Origin: Prorocentrum cordatum
Lineage: Eukaryota; Sar; Dinophyceae; Prorocentrales; Prorocentraceae
Direction of reading: 5' to 3'
Length of the DNA: 62,000 nt
Assembly: GCA_963575745.1 (NCBI GenBank)
Contig: CAUYUJ010017826.1
Location: 249,052 to 311,051 of the forward strand
In this document: one piece after another, positions 20,787-31,569 of the stretch
Position numbering within the stretch: the first letter of the stretch is position 1
Layout: every line of letters starts with the position of its first letter
Made by a program: the position numbers and the translations under genes
The notes under the pieces: generated by a model
The model's input: the letters and a program-made list of their open reading frames with translations, nothing else
What the model was told of the DNA's origin: nothing
Databases searched by the model: none

Positions 20787-22060
20787 CCTTCGATGAATCG
20801 CAAACACGGATTAAGGCGCGCGGGTTGGCGACGCGTCCCGCTTCCGTACAGAATCGGCGCGCCCCGCGCCAAATCGAGCCGCATTGCGTTCATGTTTCGG
20901 GGGCACTTTTCCAATCCGTGCATCCTGCGCCCACACGCAAGAGCCACGGATCCATCATCCATGTTAGCGTTCGCCCAACCCCTCACTCTCGTTCACTCAT
21001 GAGCTGACAACTGACAACCATATCTAGGCGACCCCCAGGTTTCTCGGGGTGGGATTCCGGGGCGGCGCTGGTTGTGTGTATGTTGTCGGATACGGGACCC
21101 CCGCTCGATCGGATGGGGGTCCGACAATCCGCACCCATTGCTATAGCGCCGTCATCGCCTTGCCCTTCCCCGTTCCTCCTCCCTATAGGTTTGAGCGCGT
21201 GCTGCTCCTCCATCATCACACTCGTCCGCCTCGGCCGCCAGAGCCCCCCGAGAACAGCACAACCCACCCCCCACCCCCAGCCAGGACCCCCACCTCCGAC
21301 CTCGCGATCCAGGGGGTCCTGGTCAGGGGTGGGACTGGCTTCTGGCCCCCAAGAACCCTTCAAAAGCACCCCCACCCCGAGCCAGGACCCCCTGGACCAC
21401 CAGGTCGGGCGCGGGGGTCCTGGCTGGCACGCCCCCAAAACACCCGAGGCACGCGAGCCCGCCGCCGGGGGGCCGTCCTCGTCGTCGGCGCCAGCGAGGC
21501 GCGCCGCGCGCACGCGCGCGCCGCGCCCGCGCTCCGCGCCCTCGGCCGCGCCCTCGGCCGCGGCCTCGGCCGCGGCGCCTCGGCGGCCCTCGGCCGCGCC
21601 CGCCCTCCTCGCCGAAGGCCCGCGAGGCTTCCGGGGCGCGCCCCACCCGGGGGGCCGGCGGGGGGGGCGCCTTCGGCGGCGGCGGAGGGCGCGCGCGCGC
21701 GGGCGGGGCTCTCCTCGGCCGCGCCTGGGCGCCTCGTCGACGGGTCGGCGCCAGGTCGCCGGCCCTCGGCGGCACGGGCAGCGGTGCGGAGGTCGTCGTC
21801 CGCGCCCTGCGCTCCGTCCCAGCCCGGAGGCACCCGGAGGCGTGCAGAGGCCCCAGGCCTCGGGCGCCACGCGCATCCCCATCAGCCCATCTGAAAAAGA
21901 TGCCCATGCAGAGTTTGGACGAGGGGGTTGAGGGAGGGGAGGAGAACAAAGAGGAGCAGGAGGAGGAAGAGGACCAGGAGTAGGAGGGAGACGGAGGAAA
22001 GGCAACGAACAAACGCTGGAACAGGGTAAGAGATAGAGGAGGATAAGAGGGAGGAGAAAG
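20787..22060. other. GC-rich intergenic region, no gene seen
   Basis: Very GC-rich at 21440-21850, giving Ala/Arg/Pro-rich ORFs in all frames. Purine-rich at 21930-22080. The words CCAGGACCCCC and GGTCCTGGCT recur between 21280 and 21440 as a loose duplication. Confidence 0.5.
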
Positions 22061-22089
22061 GCGACGATGGGGACGATGAGGACGAGGAG

Positions 22090-22400
22090 GAGGCCTCGTT
22101 GGGGTCCCCGAGGGGCCTCTCGGGGGCATCCTGAGGGCCTTTGGAGGCCTCTTGGGGGCTTCGTGGGCTGTCTTAGGGCCCTGGTGGCCTGTCACAAACC
22201 TTCGGAGGCCGTATCGGCTGTCGGAAGCCCGAAATGCGAGACCGCGACAAGATTTGAAAACCTTAGGGGCAAGAGAGAGTTTGGCCTATTCGGGACCTCC
22301 TGGAGGGCCTGTTAGAGGTCCAGGGGCCGTCTTGAGATCTCTTGGGCCGTCGTGCCATCGTGGGCTGTCTTTGAGGCATCGTTGGCCAGCCTGCAGCCCA
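22090..22400 (+). repeat. Degenerate 12-15 bp periodic repeat (family I)
   Basis: Variants of GGCCTCTTGGGGGC repeat through the stretch. Confidence 0.65.
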
Positions 22401-22594
22401 TCTTTGGCAATATTGGCAGTCTTGCAGGTGAGGTTGATTAACTTTGTGGTTCTTCTGAGTAGCCGGCGAGATCAGCCGAAGTCGATTCGGAACTATTTGT
22501 AAAGGCCAGCACCCTATTGTAAGCATAAGGAGGCGGCGATCGGCAACCGGCCCATCCCGCCACCGTGTCTGGGATATGGGTCAGAGGCCTCCTA

Positions 22595-22850
22595 GATGCG
22601 TCCGGTATTGGAAGGTGTCTCTTGGAGGGCTCTTGGGGGCCTCTTGGGCTGGGGGCCTCGTGGGGTCTCTTGGGGGAGGCACCTCGGGGACCTCTGGGGG
22701 GGCGCTTGGGGACATCGTGGGGGGGGGGCTCGAAATGTCAATTGGGGTTTCTCCTCTTTGGGCCTCTCGAGCCCCTCTTGGGGGCGTCTTGGAGCGAAGT
22801 TGGAGACCTTGGGCCGTCTTGGATGCTTTTGCAGTAGAACAGGTGCTAAT
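22595..22850 (+). repeat. Degenerate 12-15 bp periodic repeat (family I)
   Basis: Variants of CTCTTGGGGGCCTCTTGGG. Separated from the previous block by about 200 bp of non-repetitive sequence. Confidence 0.7.
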
Positions 22851-23211
22851 GCTCAAATCGCATCCACAAAAGCCCTGGGATTTGTATGGCTAGGGCTTCT
22901 TGATCCGGCTCCGAGGCCTCCAAGACGGCCCAAAAGTCGCCCAACAGGCGCCCCTGGACGGTCCCTGGGGCCACATCGAGCCAGGTGTATGTCCTGACTT
23001 ACGCCCTTGTGGCCGATGGACAAGTCACGCAGCTGGCCCCAAGAAGCACGCGAGCAGCTCCAAAAGTCTGCGAGAAGGCCCAGGACTTCGGGCTCAGGGT
23101 CCTTGAAAGCGTCTTACAATCCTCGGTGCAAGGGACTCTATGAGGAACCTGAGGACACTCCAGGCAGTGCCTCTTGGCACGGTGGCGAGTACGCCCAAGA
23201 ATTGAGTTCTC
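22851..23211. other. Intergenic, no gene seen
   Basis: Nothing recognised. Confidence 0.4.
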
Positions 23212-23422
23212 GCCTTCCCAGATGGGGTCGGAGTTGATGGGGTCGGAGGATTGCGCCGCATCGCCAATGCATCAGCGATGCTGCTGAATGCGGAGCCGAA
23301 CTTTCTCCACGCCGTCGCCATACATCGCCGACGTCGCCGGTGCAACGCCGATGCATCGGCGCTGCATCGACGACGCGGCGCGATCCTCCGGCCCCATCAA
23401 CTCCGACCCTATTTGGGAAGCC
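23212..23422. mobile_element. Foldback/MITE-like element, family A copy 3
   Basis: Best-preserved arms of the family: left CCAGATGGGGTCGGAGTTGA, then TGGGGTCGGAGGATTGCGCC; right GGCGCGATCCTCCGGCCCCA, then TCAACTCCGACCC. Centre holds GCCGATGCATCGGCG-type palindromes. Confidence 0.8.
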
Positions 23423-25188
23423 TCTACGAATGCAGCCTGGAAGTGGGCAGATACGAAACAGGTTGGCGGGCTCGGTTGCCACGCCTGGGGCCCCGACGGC
23501 AAGCACCCCGAACGTGCCCCTTTGTGTGCGTTTGGGGCCGTGCCAGTTGAAGGTGCCCCACGGGCGCACGCCCAAGGGAATCAAATATCCAAAAAAATAT
23601 CCAAACTCCTATGTGAAAGACGTCGGGCTCACAGGACATGCTATCGAAGGCCTGCTTGGAAGAGGTGACCACACGAGTGCCGAGAAGGCCCCAGAGGCGT
23701 GCCACCCTCTGATGGCCCTCGTAGACGCGGCGGCGTCACGGCCTGCCCCCGTGTGTCTAGTCCCGCTCCTCTTTCCTGCTCCTTCTTGTCCCCCTCGTCG
23801 TCCCTTCCTCCCTACGCTGCTCCGATGGCGGTCGGTGTCGCCAGTTTGTTTGACCCAGAATAGGCTGTCAGTGAACGATATGCTGCCATCACTTCCACTC
23901 CGCGAAAAGCTTGGGAGGAACAACGGTTCACGGGAGGCGCGTCGAGAGCTCCAAGGGGTCCACGTCATTCGAAAACCCCGTGGCGTCTGCGGCCTGGGCC
24001 TGGCGACGTCTGCCGAGACTCTGGGCGGCCTCTCCGGGATGTGCGCCAGGTCGCGCACCGAACCGCTGCTCGCCTGGCCGGACTGCCCGAGGACGACCCA
24101 GGGCGACCAGCTGGCCCGGGGGGGAGAGGACCTCCGGGACCCGGTTCCTCCAGGGCCCCTCCCCGTCGCGCCGCCCGCGCGCTCCCCTCCCCGCAGACGC
24201 CCTGCGGCCGGGCCTCCCTCCATCCCTTTGCCTCCGCGGCCGCCCTCCTCCTCCTCCCCTCTCGCGCCGCGTGTGCTTCGGCAAGGCGCGCCCCGCCCGG
24301 CTGTCTGCCGCGCCCGCGGGCGCTGCAGACAGCCCCCGCATGCCGAGGAGGCCACAGCCGACCCGAAGGCACAGGTGGCACAGCGCAGGGCTGGACCTGA
24401 ACGGTGTTCTTGGTGATTTCGTGGGCCGTTTTCGTTTCGACTTCGTTCTGCGGTAAGGGCGGATTCGATACGAAAGCGAGGGACAACGGGAACGAAAAAC
24501 ACCGTTTAGGTTCAGCCCTGGCACAGCGCCGGCCAGGCCGCGGAGCACACTCCGCGGCGGCGGCCGCGCACGCGGCCTGCTCGGTTAGGGCCTCGTCGCG
24601 AGCAGAGCGGTGGCAGGTCGACGGCCCCGAGCGGCAGGTCCGGAGGGGGCGTTCGTGGAGGAGTGTGCCCAGGAGGCTTCAGGCCCTGGAGGGCTCCTCA
24701 TCTGAGGAGGGCAGCGTTGTGATGTCAGCGCTCCCACGCCTCAAGTGGCGTTCCACCGGCTTCCAGGCTCTGGAGTCTTCATCCAAGGGTACCTTACCCA
24801 GTGCCCTCACGGTACCCTGGAAATGTCATCAGTGCAGCTCTCGCGCGCGGTCCGTCTCACCGCGCCCCTCAGTTTCAAGATGCACGTGGTGCGCCGCGCG
24901 ATCCGGCGTTTTCGCCGACGGCCGCGGCCGGATCGCCACTGCGATCCAGGGGCTGGGGGGGCCTAGAAATTGGAAAAGCAGTAGCATTGCTTTTCCAGGG
25001 GGTGTAGTGTTTTACCCCATGGTCTCTTCGCATTTGTGTCTGACCCTGTGTGGATCGGTCCTGCAGCTTCAGCGGCGCGAGTCGCACGAACGTCAGAGCT
25101 GGTCCGATCCATGCGGCGCAGATGTCCCTTGGCGTGGACATCGTGAGCGGCATCTGGTTCCGGTCCACCGATCCTTCGACATTGTGTT
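23423..25188. other. Intergenic, no gene seen
   Basis: GC-rich, with low-complexity ORFs on both strands. A short hairpin at 24970-24997 pairs TGGAAAAGCA with TGCTTTTCCA. Confidence 0.45.
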
Positions 25189-25482
25189 ATGAGCCAGGAA
25201 GACATGCCCAATTTGACGGACGCCCAGCGGCTAACGATTAATGAGTTGATTGTTTTTCTATTGTTTCCAGTGCTTGTCGGCCTTTTGAGGGGATTCGGAT
25301 GTTATGGAGACATTCCTTGGGTAGCCAGTCGTACTATACTCCATGTCCCCGCCCTATCCCGAGCCGTGTTTGTATTCGTCCCGGCGTCAGGCGTTTGTTT
25401 TGGAAACCTCTTGGTTGCGTGCAGGTATCGCGATCGAGGCGTTCTGAGTGGTCAGTTGTCGTCGTCGCAGGGAATGTCGTGA
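25189..25482 (+). CDS. Small ORF with a hydrophobic segment, doubtful
   Basis: 98 codons opening MSQEDMPNLTDAQRLTINEL, then IVFLLFPVLVGLLRGF, a possible membrane span, and a second hydrophobic patch. Base composition is less GC-rich than the flanks. TTTTTCTATTGTTTCCAG at 25252-25269 looks like a 3' splice site, so the ORF may be an accident of intron and exon. It lies just upstream of the DHHC gene. No homologue recognised. Confidence 0.2.
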   Translation: MSQEDMPNLTDAQRLTINELIVFLLFPVLVGLLRGFGCYGDIPWVASRTILHVPALSRAVFVFVPASGVCFGNLLVACRYRDRGVLSGQLSSSQGMS

Positions 25483-25489
25483 TTGTCAT

Positions 25490-25512
25490 GCCGTCCGTTC
25501 ACATTTGAGGCT
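25490..25512 (+). other. Possible decayed spliced-leader relic
   Basis: Contains CATTTGAGGCTCAAG, sharing CATTT and GGCTCAAG with the leader but diverged elsewhere. It stands where the DHHC transcript could begin. Weak. Confidence 0.25.
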
Positions 25513-25617
25513 CAAGCGCCAGGCCCGAGCATCTGGCTTCCCCGGCGAGCTGCTTCCCCAGTTTTTCCAGATCTGTTCGTGCGCATCGGTTGCAGAACGT
25601 GGGGGAAGGATCTGGTG

Positions 25618-25835
25618 GTAAGTGTTTCGGCGGCGAACGAGGGGGGGGGACAGTGAGAAGGAGAAGGCCTTATCAGAAGGCGGCGGGACTTCTCAGAAGC
25701 CCTCCGGCCTTCTGAGAGGTTTTCTGTGTCTTCGGGGAAGGCGACGAAGACTTCTCAGAAGGCCCCGGAACTTCCGAGTCTTTTGAGAAGACCTTCTCCT
25801 TCGCATTTCCCCCCAGGCTCTCCGCCGAATGTTAG
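25618..25835 (+). other. Probable 5'-UTR intron built from a mobile element
   Basis: Begins GTAAGTGTT and ends ATGTTAG before G, good donor and acceptor signals. 202 of its 218 bp are the family D element. GTGTT and ATGTT on the two sides are its target duplication, so the splice sites lie within or beside the duplication. An in-frame TGA at 25855-25857 puts this upstream of the DHHC start codon. cDNA is lacking, so splicing is inferred. Confidence 0.45.
25627..25828. mobile_element. MITE-like element, family D copy 1
   Basis: Ends TCGGCGGCGAACGAGGGGGG and CCCCCCAGGCTCTCCGCCGA. Interior repeats TTCTCAGAAGG-type palindromes. Flanks GTGTT (25622-25626) and ATGTT (25829-25833) match at four of five positions. 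Sister copies at 39107 and 59057 have exact 5-bp duplications. Confidence 0.8.
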
Positions 25836-25950
25836 GATCGGGTATGGGCAGGCTTGAGCACCAGCAGGTTCCCCCACTTGGGACAAACGATGCGCAGGAG
25901 CAGGTGTCAGTTTTCAGCTTCCACTGGATCTAGAAGTCCCCTCGGCTTTC

Positions 25951-26622
25951 ATGCAGGTGTGCGTCGAAGGCCAGACTGATTCTGATGACGTGGAGGCCAA
26001 GGCCATCACTGCGGCAAATGAAGAAATACCACTGGACGAGTTGCCCGAGCTTCCAGCCAGAGGCTGGGCATATTGGACCGAACCATTCGTGGGCATCTGT
26101 GTCGTGGGTTTTTTTTGCCTTCTGTTGTGCAGCATTGTCTACGCCGTGACGCGGCATGGGACGAGCGACACCGAGCTTGTCCGGTCGATCATAAAGTATT
26201 TGATCACGTTGGAAGCGGTCATCGCTGGCCTGTGCGTCCTCTACATTTTGAAATTTCAGAATGCAGGAGAAATTACGCGGTCTCGCGAGACATGCTACCC
26301 GATCCCAGACGAGGTGGTAGAGCGGTTGAAGCAAGGCCGTAGTTTGGAAGGGTTTCACAACATTTCTAGAATTCGAGGCGCGCCTGCTGAAGGCACGTAC
26401 TGCGTGCGTTGCTTAGTGTGGCGGCCGCCAAAGACGCAGAAGCCCCACCACTGTAACACTTGCCAGCGGTGCGTAGTAGAATTCGATCACCACTGTGGTG
26501 TGTTCGGACGCTGTATTGTCGACGGGAATATGACATGCTTTACAACTATGATCACGATGTTGTGCGTCGGAATTGGCACAACTATGGTCGCTGTTGTGGT
26601 GAGCTCTGCTCCAGAGGGCTGA
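25951..26622 (+). CDS. DHHC-type protein S-acyltransferase (palmitoyltransferase), probably 5' part of the gene
   Basis: Transfers a fatty acyl group, usually palmitate, to cysteines of membrane proteins. The cysteine-rich domain is complete: C151, C154, H167-C168, C171, C174, D179-H180-H181-C182, C188, N193, F197. Spacing is canonical except about three extra residues between C154 and H167; DHHC is followed by GVFGRC instead of the common PWVGNC. Hydrophobic spans lie at about 45-66, 83-100 and 198-218. The family normally has a fourth span after the domain; here the frame stops at 223. GTGAGC at 26599-26604 looks like a splice donor inside span three, so the real protein probably continues in a later exon I cannot find. 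Start chosen because an in-frame TGA lies at 25855. Probably on Golgi, endosomal or plasma membrane. Confidence 0.85.
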   Translation: MQVCVEGQTDSDDVEAKAITAANEEIPLDELPELPARGWAYWTEPFVGICVVGFFCLLLCSIVYAVTRHGTSDTELVRSIIKYLITLEAVIAGLCVLYILKFQNAGEITRSRETCYPIPDEVVERLKQGRSLEGFHNISRIRGAPAEGTYCVRCLVWRPPKTQKPHHCNTCQRCVVEFDHHCGVFGRCIVDGNMTCFTTMITMLCVGIGTTMVAVVVSSAPEG

Positions 26623-27549
26623 TACACGCCTCATGTCGCAGTATCCGGCGAAGACATCCGGAAGCCGTCCCGCATGTTTGGATGGCGCACGTTTGACGTA
26701 TCGGTTAACGGCGTGTCTTCGCATGCATTCTTCCCAGTTTGGATTGGCCTGCTTTGCCAGATACGATATATAGAATATGCCAGAATTTGGGCATACCCCC
26801 TCACAAGATGGGTACCTCGGCGCTAAGACCCGACTTGTTGGTGTTATTGAACATCGCTCATTTGTCCGCAACAGCCAGTCAAAAAAGTAAGCAGCCACAC
26901 TCGCATGAGCAAGGCGCATCAGCAACACCATCACGCCACACCTCATTGCACCATCACCACCACCGTCGCCATCACCATCACAGCAACAGCATCGGCTAGT
27001 CGCGCCAGCTTCGTCAGTGTGAAGGCGACGGAACAGGCATCCAGCGTAGGCGAAGGGAACCTCAGCGCGCGGCGGCTACAGTCGTGTTGCCAGCCATCGG
27101 TGAGGACGCATACCCACCCCCGCCGAGTCCGAGGTACAGCAGGCGGTGGAAAATTCTGACCCCCAAAGCCCCAGGGATCCGCAGAAGCTCTGGGGGACCT
27201 TCGGATCTTCAAAGGTCGACGCACAATGTGGCCCACCGCCACTGCGGGCTTGGTACGCCTAGCCCCCTTCAGTCGCTTGCAAATCTCCACCAGCGGGTTG
27301 GTTTTCGTCTTGTTTCCCAATTGCTCCGTGATCTGCAACTCGGCGTTGCCAAGGGCCGGGACGTGGAAGCCGCCAACACCCACTGCGCCAGCAGCATCGA
27401 GCAGAGGAGGGAAGCTCCAGAGGGAGGTGTGCTCACACCTGCCAGGTCCACACGTGTGCTGTAGTGTTCGCCTGGCGTGCAGGCCATGCCCTCGCCACGT
27501 GGCACTGCGCATATGTTGTTCCAACCTGCTGTAGCCCAGATCGCCAAAA
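26623..27549. other. Region downstream of the DHHC exon, no gene resolved
   Basis: Less GC-rich than average. (CAC/CAT) triplets at 26930-26995. Missing exons of the DHHC gene could lie here, but no transmembrane-coding segment is clear on plus. Confidence 0.4.
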
Positions 27550-27553
27550 AGAC

Positions 27554-27664
27554 TTTCGAGCACCAAGACAATACCGAAACTGGAGGGTTTTCACGTGTCG
27601 GGCCCTGGGAGGCGATTCTCGGTCGACAGTGTTTCGGTACTGTTCTGGGTGCTCGAAGTTATGT
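27554..27664. repeat. Inverted repeat with about 30 bp arms, decayed foldback element
   Basis: TTCGAGCACCAAGACAATAC and CCGAAACTG pair with CAGTGTTTCGGTACTGTTCT and GGGTGCTCGAA. No target duplication detected. Confidence 0.65.
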
Positions 27665-28146
27665 CTGGGATGTGGTCCTTAGTGCTTGCGCCGTTCCCGC
27701 CTGCTTCTGCCTCTGCCGCATCCGCACTGTGCACCTCCAGCTGGTGCGCCGGGTTGCTGCTGCGGCCGCCTTCTTGCTGGGCCGCGTGCGCCCATCGCAG
27801 CAGACAGGAGCAGAGAGCCCTCCCGCCCGCGGAGCCTCTGGCTGCCTACGTGCGGAGGTTCGCACCGGGCCCCTCGTCAGGCTCGGGCCCCTGGAGCCCA
27901 AGCGGCTCGAGCCAGACTGCCACGGTTCTTGCGGGGTCGCGCTCAACGCGTGGAGGCCGCACCATCTTGTCCAGGGAGTGCCCACTTCGAGGTCGATTTC
28001 GCTTGTCGGCGGGTGGTGATGCGGGCTGCCTGACCACCCTGCGGGTGTCACTCCCCGTCTTCTCTCCGACAGGGTCCGTTTCGATCCGTTCGATCCGGAT
28101 CGAGATCGACTCTGGCTGGTCCGATCCGGATCGAATCTGCTATTCC
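27665..28146. other. Intergenic, no gene seen
   Basis: TCCGATCCGGATCGA-type palindromic words recur at 28085-28135. Confidence 0.4.
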
Positions 28147-28296
28147 TCGGCTACGCGTAAGAGTGAACCTTCGCCAGAGTGACCTTTGGTGCAGGCCCAG
28201 TATTGGCTGGCGCGCCTGGATTTGGCCTCCCCGCGGCCCCCTGAAGCCGCGCACCAGAGGTCACTCCTGCCCAGGGCCACTCTTGCGTGCAGCCGA
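28147..28296. mobile_element. Short TIR element with exact 5-bp duplication
   Basis: 150 bp; arms of about 50 bp run from TCGGCTACGCGTAAGAGTG (left) and CACTCTTGCGTGCAGCCGA (right), continuing through AGTGACCTTTGGTGCAGGC. ATTCC is repeated exactly at 28142-28146 and 28297-28301. The TCGGC start and 5-bp duplication are shared with family D, though the interior differs. Confidence 0.85.
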
Positions 28297-29499
28297 ATTC
28301 CGACGATCAGGTGCGCCCCGATGCTTGCAGACACCCGTTGTGCATCCTGGCGCGGCCGGTCCGATCCGTTTTCGGCTCCGTGCCGATGCGGCCCGGTCTC
28401 ACTCACGCACACTTCGACCCGACCCGAGCTCCCGATTCTGATCCTTCCTGTGAAGGCCTCCCTCCTCTCCTCCGTCTGCCCCTCTTTCCTCCGGGGTAAC
28501 GTTAGGGGGGCGTAAGCTCAGGGGCGGGGGGACGCATCGCACCCCAAACGCCCATTCATCGTCGACACGGCCCCATAGCCGAGCCCGTCCAGGAGCTTGC
28601 GAATTCGTTATCGGGGGCCTACTGCCGATACATTGGCGGTGCATTCCCGAGTCCAGCTCGATGCCTCCTCCCCCTCCCTGAGTCGGTCCCCCCCAACGGT
28701 CTCCATGTCCTTCCCCTCTCCGTCCCCCCAGCCCTGCGTCTCCCCCACCTTCCTCCATGCTGCGGCCGAGACGCTAAAACGATGATCGATCATTTCGGGC
28801 TCAGGAGTGGAGCCCTGGTCTTCGGGCCGCTCCTCGGAGCGACAGGTCGGGGAACGGTTGCGTGCCCGAGACTCGTGGTCAGGTCAGGTTCGGAACCGTG
28901 CCCCGTGCCCGGGCGGCACATCGTTTGCAGATGAAATGCATGAGCGTGTGCACAGAAGTACGCCAACGTCAGATTCAGCATGAGGGCGACGAGGGGGAAA
29001 GTGCAATCATCGTCGCCGGCGCCACGGGCAGGGGTGGTGTAGAAATCTGCTCACTCGTGCCCGGCCCCGTTCAGAGACTCGCCGTGGCCAGGAAAGCCCT
29101 TCATTCCCGAGGCAGTGCTCCCTGTGGTGCGGCAGGTTCGGGTCGTGTCGACGCGGCGGACCACCGCAAGCAGCCAGGAGTCGGCCGAGATCGATCGATC
29201 TGCGCTATCGGAAAGCCTCGGAGGAGAGGATGACGATGTCATCGTCATCGTCATCGTCATCGGGTGGATAGCCCTGGGGCGGGCGTTGAGCAACATGGTT
29301 TCGGGCGCTGGATTGGGGGGGCGGGGGATTGGAGCAAGCACGCTCCGCAAGTCTTGGACTGGCGCGGAGATGGCGCATCGGAGGTCGCGGCAGCGACGGC
29401 GTGCCTGTTCAAGTCCTCCCCCCCCACCCTGGCGCCCGCAGCCGAGCCCCGAACAGTGTAACGCCCGCCCCTGGGCTATCCACCCTCACCGTCTTCTCC
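28297..29499. other. Intergenic, no gene seen
   Basis: AACGTTAGGGGGGCGTAAGC with CTCAGGGG at 28500-28527 also occurs, diverged, at 31730-31757. CATCGTCATCGTCATCG microsatellite at 29238-29262. Confidence 0.45.
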
Positions 29500-30400
29500 A
29501 AGAGCCGCGATCGCTCCAGGAGGCACGACCCGCGCGGTGCCAGGAGTCAACGCGCAGGTCGTAAAGACACGGACTCGCCGGACGGGGCTAGGACGAGGAT
29601 GAATCTGTTCCAGGGCGTTCCGGAGCTCTCTCAGAGCGATCCGGAACGCTCTGAGGACGCCGCGGCGCCCGAGACATTTTCCAGAACCGCTGGATTTCAG
29701 AGATTCTAGATTTACCCTCACCCGATTTTATCCTCGTTCTGGCTTCGTCCTCTATGAAGCACGGCCCTCGTCCGTGACGCAGCCAAGGCGCTGCAGAAAG
29801 GGCACTTCGGGCTTGGGGTGATCCCTTCGGTCTTCGGGCCGCTCCCGAGATCCCCGGTCGGGGTGGAACGATCCGCGCGGTGCCAGGAGTCCAAGCGCAG
29901 GTCGTGAAAAGAGGCACGAGCCTGCGGCAGCCGAGGCCCTCATTCGGGGAAGCGTAGGACTCGAGTAAGCCGGAACTCGGGCTTGCCGACGTTTTTTGAC
30001 GAGCGCGTCCTGGATTTTGACGGTCTGGTTTTCGTGGGATGTTTGCAGCGGGAGTTCGCGTCGAACCTCACACTGGGTCTCGTCATCCTCATGGTGGCCC
30101 CGTCGGGCCACCCCCCGTAAAGAGAGAGCCCCCCACCAAGGGGTGCCCGAGAGCCCCGCGCCTCCCCGACTCGTCCGTGCCGCAGCCGAGGCGCTGCAGC
30201 AGCGGGGCCGCTGCGGGCTCGGGACGGGCCCTGCGGTCTGCGGGCGCCGCCTGCCCGAGGGCCCAGGGCCCGGGGGGGTCTGCGCGTGCCTGCCCGTGGC
30301 CGGGGGAGCCCCGCCGGCTCCTCGGGCAGCGCCCGTCGGGCAGCAGGCACGGCATAAGAGGAGGGGTCGGTCTGCGGGCAGGTGCCCCCCTGGGGAACCC
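29500..30400 (+). repeat. Loose segmental duplications
   Basis: CCGCGCGGTGCCAGGAGTC with GCGCAGGTCGT occurs at 29539-29570 and 29875-29907. CTCGTCCGTG with CGCAGCC and GGCGCTGCAG occurs at 29767-29796 and 30170-30199. Diverged duplicates of one local segment; no coding support. Confidence 0.6.
29606..29757 (+). repeat. Dispersed repeat family H, copy 1
   Basis: Shares with 45538-45680 and, inverted, 59430-59556 the blocks CGTTCCGGA, GCCCGAGACATTTTCCAGAA, TCAGAGATTCTAGATTTA and CCTCGTTCTGGCTTCGTC. Confidence 0.7.
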
Positions 30401-30439
30401 AGACCCCCTGGAGTGATGAGGGAGAAAACCGGGGGGGAG

Positions 30440-30560
30440 GTCCCGTGGTCTCGGTCTCTGGGGGCCCTCACCTGGCCTCGGGACCGTCAAAAACCGACTC
30501 GGGATGCAGAGCTGGTCCCGGGAAATGGCTCGAGACTTTTGGGGGTCGACGTCATGAAGA
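30440..30560 (+). repeat. Dispersed repeat family F, copy
   Basis: CTCTGGGGGCCCTCACCTGG, CTCGGGACCGTCAAAAACCG and ACTCGGGATGCAGAGC in the family order. Confidence 0.75.
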
Positions 30561-30715
30561 AATTATGACGCCGGGGGTCTGGGAATGTAGACCACCCGAT
30601 ATCACGCGAGGGCCCCCGAGACCCACAAGCGCTCGAGGGCACCTTCGGACCCTCATGGATCGACGTAGAACATGCCCCAACGCTTCTTGTAGCAAGACTA
30701 GTTTTGATATGCGCC

Positions 30716-30933
30716 TACGGTCAGGAGCAATGGCTTAGAGTGTCGCATCGCCAGTTCTGTCCCACAACGTTTCGGTGCGACACGTTTTCACTTTTGGGTC
30801 CCCGAGCGTCAATGCCACGAGCTTTTCTGAGCCTCCCGCCCCGCGGATCGAGGCGATGCGTTGTCCACTAGCATGGCACAGCGTGTCACCAGGGCTGCCG
30901 AGGCGACACGATATCCAAAAGCTCTTGGCCGTA
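30716..30933. mobile_element. MITE-like element, family B copy 2
   Basis: Ends TACGGTCAGGAGCAATGG and AAAGCTCTTGGCCGTA. Interior includes CCGAGCGTCAATGCC and CTCCCGCCCCGCGGA. A 30 bp direct repeat (ATGCCCCAA with CTTCTTGTA and CAAGA) lies at 30672-30702 and 30933-30963. Confidence 0.75.
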
Positions 30934-31075
30934 TGCCCCAAGACTTCTTGTATCAAGATCTCTTATCGGATAGGCCTACTGTATGGTAGCAGGTTGTCCG
31001 TGTCCTCGCCGCGGCGCGCGCGAGCGCGCGCGCTACAGGCGGACGCGCTTCTTGAGCCAGGAGGACGCCACCTCT

Positions 31076-31118
31076 GCCTACGGCCCGAGCGACGCCTACA
31101 GCCCGAGCGACGCTTCCC
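31076..31118 (+). repeat. 18 bp tandem repeat, 2.3 units
   Basis: GCCTACGGCCCGAGCGAC then GCCTACAGCCCGAGCGAC. In one frame it reads AYGPSD/AYSPSD, so a lost exon is possible but unsupported. Confidence 0.75.
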
Positions 31119-31569
31119 CGGGATCGAGGCCCCTCGAGGAGGGAGGATTGGGAGGACCGCGCGGAGTGCTAATGGGATCAGTGGGTCACAGTTGGATGCG
31201 AAGGTGGATCATATGATTAGCAGCCCCCGCGGTCATCATTGGAGGCCCAGACATGCCCGCGTCGTGAAGATTACCCCAGCCAAGCACCCTGATGGCAGGA
31301 AAGGTAAGGCGGCGCGTCGAGGAACGGGAGGTCGAGACACGGCCATGCGCACCTCAGTGTATGTTTTGCAGCGGATCTTGGCTGTCAGGAGGCCAAAATG
31401 TAGCCGGCATCGAGGCGACATCCCGATTCCTGAATAAGTTGTCAGGAAGTCTCTGGCGAAACGGCTGCCGGACAGGGCTTCCCGTCACTCCCGTGGGACT
31501 CTTCTGCTGCTTTTTGTTTAGCCCTCTAGCGAAACGCTACCAGGAAAGAGCACGACGGATTGTGTTTGG

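Noticed and set aside
26413-26946. 177-codon minus-strand ORF over the DHHC exon
   Set aside because: It is antisense to the invariant Cys/His codons of the DHHC domain, whose plus-strand reading is unambiguous.
31045-31062. Fourth leader relic on minus (CCTGGCTCAAG)
   Set aside because: Only the last nine or so bases match, which is expected by chance in a sequence of this length.
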